DNA of 29,760 nucleotides. It comes from Desulfuromusa sp. (GTDB lineage Bacteria; Desulfobacterota; Desulfuromonadia; Desulfuromonadales; Geopsychrobacteraceae). Below the pieces are notes generated by a model. It searched no databases. It was given only the letters and a program-made list of their open reading frames with translations, and had not been told where the DNA came from. Of the stretch, positions 1-8,490 are shown one piece after another. A program made the position numbers and the translations under genes. The first letter of the stretch is position 1, and the number at the start of each line of letters is the position of its first letter. Where the stretch lies: contig JAGLDI010000066.1 in the NCBI GenBank assembly GCA_023145655.1, positions 1 through 29,760 of the forward strand. Reading direction: 5' to 3'.

Positions 1-1284
<1,284 letters not shown>

Positions 1285-1307
1285 TCGATAACTTTAAAAC
1301 CGTACAT

Positions 1308-1340
1308 AAAAAGCCCCCGGACATAATCCGGGGGCTTTTC
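1308..1340. terminator. Bidirectional rho-independent terminator after gdhA
   Basis: A perfect stem (AAAAGCCCCCGG at 1309-1320 pairing with CCGGGGGCTTTT at 1328-1339, 7-base loop) has A-tract and T-tract flanks. It can therefore stop transcription of gdhA from the left and of the convergent minus-strand gene (stop at 1371) from the right. Confidence 0.93.
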
Positions 1341-1370
1341 TACTACCTCAATAATACTGCATAAAGAAAC

Positions 1371-3959
1371 TTATTTTATACAGCAAACCAGCTCCTGCGA
1401 CACAACATCTGCCATCAATTTCACTCCGGGCTTGGGCGCATGGTAAACTTTGACCACTTTTTTATAACGACTATATGAAGGAAGCAACCCATTGAGAGCG
1501 TTGTGACAATTCTGCAACCATGGCTCATTAAGGAAACAATTTTTATTATCCGGAAACAATGCCAGATAGAAGATATCAGCCTCAACCAGATCCTGAAAAA
1601 AGTGTGATCCAAAGGAAAGTTCCGGCATAAGATCACCCGAGGTAAAGGCAACCTCAACCAAAACACTCAAATTGTTGATCTCAGAAAAACTGATCGGCAC
1701 CCCCAGAGATGGCGTAGTTGTCCCCCAACGGCCAGGCCCCAACAACATGGTTTGACTGTTTTCCTTGTTGGCAATCCGCTTATTCAGCAACCCTATCATA
1801 CGTGCAATCTCATACTTTTCAACCAGGGGCAAACATAGATATTCAGACGGCTCAACCCAGATAATCCATTCGATCTCCTGCGAAATATTGCCACCCATAA
1901 AATTCCCTGCAGAACGAAAGAACAGATTTCCCTCTGGAACATTTTGCGGTATCTCCAGGTGTGTCTTTGAGCCCTTGGTCTGCAAGGGACGACACTGAAC
2001 AACATCAATCTTAACGATTCTGTCGGTGGTGAAATTTGCGGTAAATTCAACATCAACCGGGTAATCATAGGCCGTTTCGATGGTCTTCAACAAACGCTGC
2101 ATTATTGCGGTAAAATCTGTTTTTTCAAGAAAATCGTCAAAAGTCAAACGCCAGACGTCTTGACCTTTTTTCCCCCGGCGTTCAAGAAGTTCCATCGTCT
2201 CATGATCTTTGACTGCATAGAATTGCCACGGGATATTGATCTCTTCTTGAGTCAATTTAAGCAAAGAAACCGTTTCCAGACGGTTCTCATTTACATTCAG
2301 CAAATCAATATCACGTTGGGAAAACTTACGGACATCCTCAAAACCTTTATGTTGACGCATCCTAGGGGAATCAAGAGCAACAACCCGAGGGTAATCAATT
2401 TCAGCCCGATCAACAGCCCTGGTACCAAGACCAACGACAAGCCGCAACATCCCTGCCTGCGGATCCATTTCTTTGTCCCAGACAAAGGTATTATAGGACA
2501 CTCCCACACCAGCCAGTTCCGGCATATAATAATGTTTTCGATAGGCTCCTGAAACCCGTTGCACCAGTAACGCCATCTGCTCATCCTGCTGGTCAAGACC
2601 TCGCTGCAAACGATAAGTCAGAGCATCTTCACTCATAGCACTGGCAAAAATTTTACGGATGGCGGTTTCCAACTGCTCTAACCGCTCCTCCGGATTCCCC
2701 TGATTGACACAGAAAAAGCTGTCATATTTCCCGGCAAAAGCGTTCCCAAAACCATCTTCCAGCAAAGAACTGGAGCGGACTATGATCGGATACTGTCCAT
2801 AATATTCAAGTAATTGTTGAAATCCCTCACGGATTTTATCCGGGAAAGACCCTTTAAGCATTTTCTCCCTCAATTCAGTCGCAGCAGAAAAATAACCCTC
2901 TTCTGTCTTCTGCTCCATAAACAGTCGCCACAAACCGTTATGTACAATGTATGAATAATAAACATTGGAGCCTACATAATGAGAGTCATGCTGCTCTAGA
3001 TGAGCATCCCAATCAAAAGATTGATCCTGGCGCAAAATATTGTGTGCCAGCAACATTCCAACAGCCTTGCCACCGATAAAACCAGTACCAATGACCCGTG
3101 ATTTAATCTCAAGCAGATCCTGCAGAGAGAAATACTGCCTGGCCAGGGTCAACATCCGCTCTTCCCGAGCGATCATATGTCGACAAATATGCCGAACCAT
3201 GCCAGCACGATCAACTTCCATAGAAGTTTCTTTACACAGGTCTTCAGCTTCGATAAAAAGTCGATGCCAATGGTCAATCTGACGGCGGGACGCATCTTTA
3301 GTCCGCGCTGCAAGGGAGTTGTAAAGACGTGTCGATTCAAAACTGTTGGTCAGTGGGATGAACTTGTCGCCCACTTTATGGTGGGGCAAGAACATAGTTG
3401 GAGAGCGACGCTGCCAAACCTTTAGTGGCTGGATATGAAAATGATCTTCGTGATTGAAAACATCAATCAATATCTGAGTCGTATCACGAATCTGTTCAAT
3501 AGTTTTAAAAGAATGATAATCCCGAATCAGGGCAAAATAAGCAACCGTATCTAATTCAAACAGATAGGGACAGGTCACCCGGAAAAAGTTTCCAACCATG
3601 TGATCTGTTGTCCAGGCCGAAAGAAGATCTGACAGGCAGTCAAAAACATAAAAAGCCCCAGGACCTTGCTCTGTGGCAATATTATGAACACTGCTGGCAA
3701 AAACTTCAAATCCCAGGCGTGGATCCAGTTGATGAACTTTGATTTGTGGCGTTTCACCAAGCAGAGGAAGGTGGTCGCCGAAACGCATATAATTGATCTG
3801 CCGACCATCTCGCAATGCCTGATCAACAAAGGGCCCAACAAAATAACGATAATTTTCAATTGATTCTACCTTGAGAACCACATTATCGCCAATTCGCAAC
3901 CCATCGAGAATATTATCCAACTCAGCGTAACCTGTCGAAACCCGTTCCGGCAAATCCAT
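1371..3959 (-). CDS. PEP/pyruvate-binding (PPDK N-domain) protein with KaiC-like N-terminus
   Basis: An 862-residue soluble protein. Residues about 287-660 are the ATP-grasp nucleotide-binding module of PEP synthase/pyruvate phosphate dikinase. It starts at IGTGFIGGKAVGMLLA, continues with IIVRSSSLLEDGFGNAFAGK near 392-411, and ends at VQCRPLQ near 654-660. The phosphohistidine swivel domain and the PEP-binding barrel are both absent, so it cannot carry out the full PEP synthase reaction alone. Residues 1-200 begin STGYAELDNILDGL, like KaiC/RecA-type ATPases, but no Walker A lysine loop follows. The last 200 residues contain LLGPGRWGTTTPSLGVP, a motif I associate with uncharacterised relatives of this architecture. 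The start ATG is preceded by AGGAGAG. It probably acts as a nucleotide-dependent phosphotransfer or signalling protein; the substrate is unknown. It is monocistronic, between the shared terminator and a divergent 500-base region. Confidence 0.8.
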   Translation of the reverse strand: MDLPERVSTGYAELDNILDGLRIGDNVVLKVESIENYRYFVGPFVDQALRDGRQINYMRFGDHLPLLGETPQIKVHQLDPRLGFEVFASSVHNIATEQGPGAFYVFDCLSDLLSAWTTDHMVGNFFRVTCPYLFELDTVAYFALIRDYHSFKTIEQIRDTTQILIDVFNHEDHFHIQPLKVWQRRSPTMFLPHHKVGDKFIPLTNSFESTRLYNSLAARTKDASRRQIDHWHRLFIEAEDLCKETSMEVDRAGMVRHICRHMIAREERMLTLARQYFSLQDLLEIKSRVIGTGFIGGKAVGMLLAHNILRQDQSFDWDAHLEQHDSHYVGSNVYYSYIVHNGLWRLFMEQKTEEGYFSAATELREKMLKGSFPDKIREGFQQLLEYYGQYPIIVRSSSLLEDGFGNAFAGKYDSFFCVNQGNPEERLEQLETAIRKIFASAMSEDALTYRLQRGLDQQDEQMALLVQRVSGAYRKHYYMPELAGVGVSYNTFVWDKEMDPQAGMLRLVVGLGTRAVDRAEIDYPRVVALDSPRMRQHKGFEDVRKFSQRDIDLLNVNENRLETVSLLKLTQEEINIPWQFYAVKDHETMELLERRGKKGQDVWRLTFDDFLEKTDFTAIMQRLLKTIETAYDYPVDVEFTANFTTDRIVKIDVVQCRPLQTKGSKTHLEIPQNVPEGNLFFRSAGNFMGGNISQEIEWIIWVEPSEYLCLPLVEKYEIARMIGLLNKRIANKENSQTMLLGPGRWGTTTPSLGVPISFSEINNLSVLVEVAFTSGDLMPELSFGSHFFQDLVEADIFYLALFPDNKNCFLNEPWLQNCHNALNGLLPSYSRYKKVVKVYHAPKPGVKLMADVVSQELVCCIK

Positions 3960-4263
3960 AACAGACTCTCCTGACGTAGAGGAATGAAGTCAAAATAGGA
4001 CAATTAACAATGAAGATGGATCAATAATTGCTTGTTTTTATAACACACTATTGACGAACCAGGTCAAATCTCCAGCGCTAAGAGGTTTTCCTGAGCAGAA
4101 AATGCTATATTCTAAACATAAACCCTATTTTCTAATTTTTTTCTCTCCTGACCAATATATGGAAACAGAAGCATTATACTTTATTGGTATTTTCCTAAGT
4201 TACCAAATAGGTTAAGATATTTTCTATTGCGTAGAAAAACAACAACTCAAAGGACAGGCCGCC
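3960..4263. other. Intergenic region, probably the old gltB promoter
   Basis: No gene is seen in these 304 bases. They are A+T-rich and lie between the divergent PPDK-domain gene and the gltB remnant. An interrupted inverted repeat, TTGGTA (4184-4189) and TACCAA (4201-4206), sits 60-80 bases before the remnant's ATG and could be an old operator. AAAGGACAGG just before that ATG looks like a ribosome-binding site. Confidence 0.5.
4037..4067 (-). promoter_or_regulatory. Possible sigma-70 promoter for the PPDK-domain gene
   Basis: On the minus strand, TTGACC (4062-4067) and TATAAA (4037-4042) resemble -35 and -10 boxes. The 19-base spacer is longer than ideal, so this is only a candidate. It would give a leader of about 75 bases before the ATG at 3959. 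Confidence 0.3.
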
Positions 4264-4391
4264 ATGAATCTTGCTGAACGATTTCACGATAATTGCGGCT
4301 TCGGCCTCTTGGCTCATATCCATAACCAGCCATTTTGCAAGATGTGATTAAATCGCTCAGCCGGATGATGTACCGTGGTGCGATTGCAGCT
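4264..4391 (+). pseudogene. gltB: Decayed 5' fragment of glutamate synthase large subunit
   Basis: The reading from ATG 4264 gives MNLAERFHDNCGFGLLAHI, then HNQP, and reaches a stop at 4345-4347. The NCGFGLLAHI segment matches the N-terminus of the GltB glutaminase domain, with Cys as the catalytic nucleophile (mature N-terminus in intact enzymes). Switching frame at 4341 restores family sequence: DVIKSLSRMMYRGAIAA, matching the region that in intact GltB precedes the DGKTGDG motif. By the usual spacing, about 10 bases are missing between the two parts, which explains the frameshift. Similarity ends at about 4391, where unrelated A+T-rich sequence leading into the next gene begins. Nothing else of the roughly 1500-codon gene is in the window. 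A plausible ribosome site (AAAGGACAGG) still precedes the ATG. Recognised from memory of the family; no alignment was run. Confidence 0.8.
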
Positions 4392-4475
4392 TTATTTTTC
4401 CGGGGATGTTAAGCGTTATGTGTTTTAATGCTATTTAGGATTTAAATATAGAATCAAAGGTTGGAGGTAAAGAAT

Positions 4476-5615
4476 ATGACAAAATATTTAACTATGGGAG
4501 TGATTGGTAAATCACTAAAAGAAAACGAAAAACGGGTAGCAATTCATCCGGAACACATTGAACGTATCCCAAAGGAATTACGTGAACTAATTACTTTTGA
4601 GAAAGAGTATGGATTAAGGTTTGGTATGAATGACGACACCTTAGCCAAACTCACATCAGGACGAGTTGCTTCCAAAGAAGAAATATTAAAAGGGTTTGAT
4701 TGTGTGTTGATGCCCAAACCTTTAGCTAAAGATTTGTATCAAGTTCGAGATGGCGCAATTGTGTGGGGCTGGCCACATTGTGTCCAACAGAAAGAAATGA
4801 CTCAAATATCAATCGATAAAAAAATAACTCTTATTGCCTGGGAAGAAATGTTCATCTGGAATCAAACCGGTGGTAAACAGATGCATATCTTTTATAAAAA
4901 TAATGAGATCGCAGGATACGCGGGTGTAAATCATGCCACAAGTCTTATTGGAACGACCGGAAATTACGGAAAAACACAAAAAGTAGCGGTGATTGGCTAT
5001 GGCTCGGTGAGTCGGGGAGCTATTTATGCCCTGCAAGGTCAAGGATTTAAAGATATCACCGTCTATACTAATTTCCCGACAGCAGAGGCAAGGGATAAAT
5101 TGCCTGGTCTGCCATTCAAACAAATAAAAAATGAATCAGGAAATATGGTTGTGATTGAATCTGACGGCACGACCCTTCCCCTTTCAGAAGCGTTATCAGA
5201 TGTCCATATCATTGTTAATGCAGTCCTTCAAGATGTCAGCAAACCAAAAATGTTTGTATCTGCGAAGAATGCAGATAAATTGATGAAAGGTGCGCTTATT
5301 ATTGATATAAGCTGTGATGAAGGGATGGGGTTTTGGTGTGCTAAACCAACAAGTTTCAAGAATCCTATATTTGAAGTGAAGGGTATATTTTATTATGCAG
5401 TTGATCACAGCCCAAGTTGGTATTGGAATGCGGCCTCATGGGAAATTTCAGAAGCATTGCTTCCATATCTACCCATAGTGCTCGGGGGATCAACTGAATG
5501 GAAAAAGAATAAAACCATTTCCAGATCAATAGAAATAGATAGGGGCATCATTCAGAATTCAAAAATCCTCTCTTTTCAAAATCGAAAGAAAGAGTATCCA
5601 CACCAAATTGACTAG
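4476..5615 (+). CDS. ceo: N5-(carboxyethyl)ornithine synthase-like / alanine dehydrogenase-family protein
   Basis: A 379-residue member of the alanine dehydrogenase/transhydrogenase-alpha fold. The N-terminal half has KRVAIHPEHIERIP. The stretch LIAWEEMF (about 119-126) followed by HIFYKNNEIAGYAGV resembles N5-(carboxyethyl)ornithine synthase, which reductively condenses pyruvate with the ornithine side-chain amine using NADPH. The Rossmann loop is KVAVIGYGSVSRGA (169-182). An upstream TTG at 4461 is in frame, but the ATG at 4476 has GGAGG eight bases before it and is preferred. Codon and base use differ from the neighbours: two 60-base stretches counted by hand are 32% and 38% G+C, against 48% in one gdhA stretch. 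The stop codon TAG at 5613 lies inside a transposon end, so the native C-terminus may be altered. The exact substrate is uncertain; alanine dehydrogenase-like or saccharopine-type activity remains possible. Confidence 0.65.
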   Translation: MTKYLTMGVIGKSLKENEKRVAIHPEHIERIPKELRELITFEKEYGLRFGMNDDTLAKLTSGRVASKEEILKGFDCVLMPKPLAKDLYQVRDGAIVWGWPHCVQQKEMTQISIDKKITLIAWEEMFIWNQTGGKQMHIFYKNNEIAGYAGVNHATSLIGTTGNYGKTQKVAVIGYGSVSRGAIYALQGQGFKDITVYTNFPTAEARDKLPGLPFKQIKNESGNMVVIESDGTTLPLSEALSDVHIIVNAVLQDVSKPKMFVSAKNADKLMKGALIIDISCDEGMGFWCAKPTSFKNPIFEVKGIFYYAVDHSPSWYWNAASWEISEALLPYLPIVLGGSTEWKKNKTISRSIEIDRGIIQNSKILSFQNRKKEYPHQID

Positions 5616-5659
5616 GAGACTGTCGGATTTTACAAATCGTAGCAAGAAATCATCTGTTC
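5612..5659. mobile_element. Solitary transposon/MITE end, same family as the 13.7-kb element
   Basis: CTAGGAGACTGTCGGATTTT starts here and supplies the TAG stop of the preceding gene. About 48 bases align to the reverse complement of 13828-13874. Shared blocks are CTAGGAG, CTGTC, TTT, ATCGTA, GAAAT and CTGTTC, with one single-base indel. No matching opposite end is found within the next 350 bases, so this looks like a solo end left by a decayed insertion. Confidence 0.65.
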
Positions 5660-5850
5660 AATTCTTGGGCCCGGCTCGGATAGAAAAAATATCTAGTTCG
5701 GTGGACACCACACTTTACGCTAAGGATAGATCTGGTGTCCCCCGAACTCGTGCATCGACGATTCGTTTCCGCAAAGCTCCCAAGGACATATGCGAAGCCA
5801 TTTCGATAAGAGATTTGACCGACAGATTGAAACGGTTTACTGGCTAAGTT
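5660..5850. other. Intergenic mobile-DNA debris between ceo and the RelA/SpoT gene
   Basis: No convincing gene. It contains the 15-bp inverted repeat at 5695-5748. A minus-strand reading from about 5845 to 5719 without an internal stop ends in ARVRGTPDLSLA at the inner edge of that repeat. This could be the tail of a lost transposase, but I do not recognise a family. The plus-strand open frame here has no ribosome site and no recognisable domain. Confidence 0.4.
5695..5748. repeat. IS- or REP-like inverted repeat (15-bp arms)
   Basis: AGTTCGGTGGACACC (5695-5709) and GGTGTCCCCCGAACT (5734-5748) are complementary except for one base, with a 24-base spacer. The GTTCGG-GGACACC type of terminus is known from insertion sequences and REP-like hairpins. 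It has no symmetrical T-run, so it is unlikely to be just a terminator. Confidence 0.7.
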
Positions 5851-5879
5851 TTGACAAAGACAAAAGCATCCTAGATACT
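5851..5879 (+). promoter_or_regulatory. Sigma-70 promoter of the RelA/SpoT-domain gene
   Basis: A perfect -35 box TTGACA (5851-5856), a 17-base spacer and GATACT (5874-5879, 4 of 6 to consensus) form the best promoter in this part of the window. It predicts a leader of about 85 bases to the GTG at 5973. The leader carries a small hairpin, CAGCGT...ACGCTG, near 5912-5933. Confidence 0.65.
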
Positions 5880-5972
5880 GGGAGCAATTCAACTATCAGT
5901 TGTATTGAGGCAGCGTGAAAGTTTTTACGCTGTTATCCTTTCCTGAACATCTCACCTGCAATGGAGTTGCCC

Positions 5973-7028
5973 GTGCCATCGCTAGATTTTGAACTGGAGC
6001 GTCGTAATTTTCTACTCTACTACGACAGTAACCAACAACTGTTTGAAGGAGCAAAAAATGCTTGCATCAGCAGCATCACTTCATTGCTCAGACAGTCGAA
6101 TATCGGTGAGGTGACCAAAATCGAAGGTCGGATTAAAGACAAGAACGAATGCATCAAAAAGTTTCACCGCAAGTATCAGAGCAAACTTGAGGCAGAAGAG
6201 CAACCCTACCGCATTCAGGACTATATTTCCGACCTGATCGGCATCCGCATCATCTGTCTTTATGAAGACCAGATTGCCAAGACCTCAGAAGTTTTGAAGC
6301 AACATTTTCGAATTATTGATGTCACCGACAAGATTTCCGCGCTGGAAGGCACAGAGGATTCCTTCGGTTACAAAGGTCTGCACATGGATCTGGCCCTGAG
6401 TGACGATCTGGCGGTGCAGGAGAGATTCCAGGCGTTTGCCGAAGTCCCTTACGAGATACAGATCCGGTCGCTGATTCAGGATGCTTGGAGCGTCCTTGAT
6501 CACAAGATCAAATACAAAAAATCAATTCCCAACGATCTCCGCCGCCGGATCAATATTCTTTCCGCCCTGTTTGAACTGGCTGATCGAGAATTCAAGGAGA
6601 TCCGCAATGCCACGGCGGAACTATTAGAGCGGGAGACTGTGGCACCGATTGACAACGCGACCGTAGAGGCAGCTTCGAGCAGTGATAAGCTGATCAACGC
6701 CTTCAATTTTCTGCGGGTGGCCGGACATTTCTTCCGTGATTTTGAATTTCAAGATTATAAGGTCGATGGTTTCGTGCAGGACATTCTAAAATTGAACCAC
6801 TGTTTTGAAAGGGGGGACCTGCACCAGAGCCTGATGGAGAACCTGAAAACGGTCCGGGAGTACCGGGCCGAGTTCCTTGCCGCTGACCCCGAGCACAATT
6901 TCAGCCCCTATACGGCCATCCGTCATTGTCTCTATCTCCACGATCCAATTTCTTTTCAGCGGATTATTTCCCGCAGTGCCCGGGAACGCTTTGAACTCTG
7001 GCTGAAGGCCGAGGAAGGACTCGGTTAA
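5973..7028 (+). CDS. RelA/SpoT-domain (p)ppGpp synthetase-like protein
   Basis: A soluble protein of about 351 residues with a RelA/SpoT nucleotidyltransferase domain and no HD hydrolase, TGS or ACT domain: a single-domain alarmone-synthetase type with a C-terminal extension. Visible motifs are GRIKDKNE (52-59), YISDLIGIRIICLYED (84-99), GYKGLHMDL (132-140), YEIQIRSLIQDAWSVLDHKI (160-179) and KYKK. They correspond to the substrate-binding G-loop region and the ExQ element of the family. Residues about 235-351 form a helical extension of unknown role. An ATG at 5961 is in frame but lacks a ribosome site; the GTG at 5973 has GGAG six bases before it and is preferred. The gene stands alone behind a strong promoter and next to mobile-DNA debris. 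It probably makes pppGpp/ppGpp or a related pyrophosphorylated nucleotide; a toxic synthetase is possible, but no antitoxin gene is adjacent. Confidence 0.82.
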   Translation: MPSLDFELERRNFLLYYDSNQQLFEGAKNACISSITSLLRQSNIGEVTKIEGRIKDKNECIKKFHRKYQSKLEAEEQPYRIQDYISDLIGIRIICLYEDQIAKTSEVLKQHFRIIDVTDKISALEGTEDSFGYKGLHMDLALSDDLAVQERFQAFAEVPYEIQIRSLIQDAWSVLDHKIKYKKSIPNDLRRRINILSALFELADREFKEIRNATAELLERETVAPIDNATVEAASSSDKLINAFNFLRVAGHFFRDFEFQDYKVDGFVQDILKLNHCFERGDLHQSLMENLKTVREYRAEFLAADPEHNFSPYTAIRHCLYLHDPISFQRIISRSARERFELWLKAEEGLG

Positions 7029-7054
7029 ATCAAGGCAAGAGCACCATTTTCATT

Positions 7055-8266
7055 TTATTTAACCGCAGTCAAAATATAGACTGGATCATAGGCTTCAAAC
7101 ATTTTGTAATTTGAATGGGGTCGAGTTCTGGCGATATTGACTGTAACCACCTCAACCTGATAACCGGCATTACCAAAATATTCATTGGCGGAAGTCAGCG
7201 TATCCAGAGTACTGGCATTTAGAACAATTCTTCCACCAACAGCAAGCCGCTGATCAACCGTATCCAGAATATCCCAGAGGCTACCACCGCTACCACCAAT
7301 AAAAACACAATCGGGATCAGGCAACTCGTCCAGACAATCAGGAGCACCCCCCTCAATTAAAACAACATTACGGGTGTTGAATTTCTGCAGGTTTTCCTTG
7401 ATAAACTGACAACATTCTTCGTTGCGTTCAATAGCAAAAATTCGTCCATCCGGCAGCAGATGATCCGCCTCGACACAAATAGACCCGGAGCCAGCACCAA
7501 TATCCCAAAGGCACATATCATGACGCAACTTCAATTTCGCCAAAGTGACAACCCGAACCTCTTCCTTGGTAATCAATTTTTTGATGCTGACAAATTCTTC
7601 ATCGGGAATCCCGAACGTTGGAATATAGGCCTGGCTGTCATCCTCATACTCCCGGATTAAAATCAGAACATTGAGAGGCGCAACATCCAACTCCAGCAGA
7701 CCTTTAATATTGGTGACCCGGATTTTTTCTTTAGCAGTGCCTAAATTTTCACACAGATAGGCCTTATAACCGCTTCGCCGCCGGCTAAGGAGCTCACGAC
7801 TGATCATTCCGGGGGTATTGACACCATCGGTTAAAATTGCAGCCTTGTCATTTGCCACAATCCGATCAACCACATCTTTCAAATCCCGATCATGAACCGA
7901 GATAAACACTGAATCGTCCCAGGGTTCACGAATTTTTGCAAAAGCATATTGTACCGAAGTAACGTTGGGGAGAAACTCAATCAGTTCCTCCGACAGATTG
8001 CGTAATAGATAACGCCCCAGACCAAAAAACAGAGGATCTCCTGAAGCCAAGACCACCACCCGGCCGTCACAGTCTTGCAAACGGCCCACCATCTCAGCCA
8101 GATTGCTGTCATCAAGCGAAAACTTCTCTCCCGGAAAATCGGGAAACAATCCCAGCAAGCGCTCTGCCCCAAAGAGGAGGTCACTCTGATTAATCAGCTC
8201 AAGAGCCTGCGGGGTAAACCCTTCCTGACCCGCAATTCCAGCACCGATGACATGAATTGACTTCAT
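7055..8266 (-). CDS. cobL: Bifunctional precorrin-6Y C5,15-methyltransferase/decarboxylase (CbiE-CbiT)
   Basis: Carries out two SAM-dependent methylations of the corrin ring (C5 and C15) and C12 acetate decarboxylation in cobalamin synthesis. Of 403 residues, 1-205 form the CbiE tetrapyrrole-methylase domain (VIGAGIAGQEGFTPQAL at the start, VVVLASGDPLFFGLGR near 70-85). Residues about 215-403 form the CbiT domain with the SAM loop WDIGAGSGSICVEA (254-267) and FIGGSGG further on. The two activities are separate CbiE and CbiT proteins in many anaerobes and fused in CobL, as here. ATG is preceded by GGGAGGC. No other corrin-ring gene is nearby; the only possible partner is the histidine phosphatase upstream on the same strand, separated by a repeat. 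It converges with the RelA/SpoT gene. Confidence 0.92.
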   Translation of the reverse strand: MKSIHVIGAGIAGQEGFTPQALELINQSDLLFGAERLLGLFPDFPGEKFSLDDSNLAEMVGRLQDCDGRVVVLASGDPLFFGLGRYLLRNLSEELIEFLPNVTSVQYAFAKIREPWDDSVFISVHDRDLKDVVDRIVANDKAAILTDGVNTPGMISRELLSRRRSGYKAYLCENLGTAKEKIRVTNIKGLLELDVAPLNVLILIREYEDDSQAYIPTFGIPDEEFVSIKKLITKEEVRVVTLAKLKLRHDMCLWDIGAGSGSICVEADHLLPDGRIFAIERNEECCQFIKENLQKFNTRNVVLIEGGAPDCLDELPDPDCVFIGGSGGSLWDILDTVDQRLAVGGRIVLNASTLDTLTSANEYFGNAGYQVEVVTVNIARTRPHSNYKMFEAYDPVYILTAVK

Positions 8267-8318
8267 TATTGCCTCCCTTTGGAGAGTTTTTATTTTTATG
8301 GGTTAGAGACACAAATAA

Positions 8319-8477
8319 TTTTTTTAACGAAGAGATGCTGAGTTCGCAGAGAAAGGCTTGAAGCTTGCCCTTGATTTTGAACAAAAAAGAGATTTTATCT
8401 TTTTCTTCTCTGCTTCTCTCCGCCTCCGCGTTAAAGCTTTTGATCCTCTTGGTGTCCTTGGCGCCTTGGTGGCTAAT
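8319..8477. repeat. Dispersed-type intergenic repeat between cobL and the phosphatase gene
   Basis: Two related arms face each other: TTAACGAAGAG...GAGTTCGCAGAGAA (about 8319-8355) and, on the other strand, TTTAACGCGGAGGCGGAGAG followed by AAGCAGAGAA (8406-8434). They are followed by CTTGGTGTCCTTGGCGCCTT and GGTGG (8448-8472). The purine-rich 'CGGAGGCGGAGAG / ACCAAGGCGCCAAGGACACC' wording is typical of repeats scattered in intergenic regions of many environmental bacteria. Open frames through it are accidental. Confidence 0.6.
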
Positions 8478-8490
8478 CAGTTTTTCAGTA

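Noticed and set aside
5608..5847. Plus-strand 79-codon open frame after the ceo-like gene
   Set aside because: It overlaps the ceo end, runs through the transposon end and the inverted repeat, and has no ribosome site or domain.
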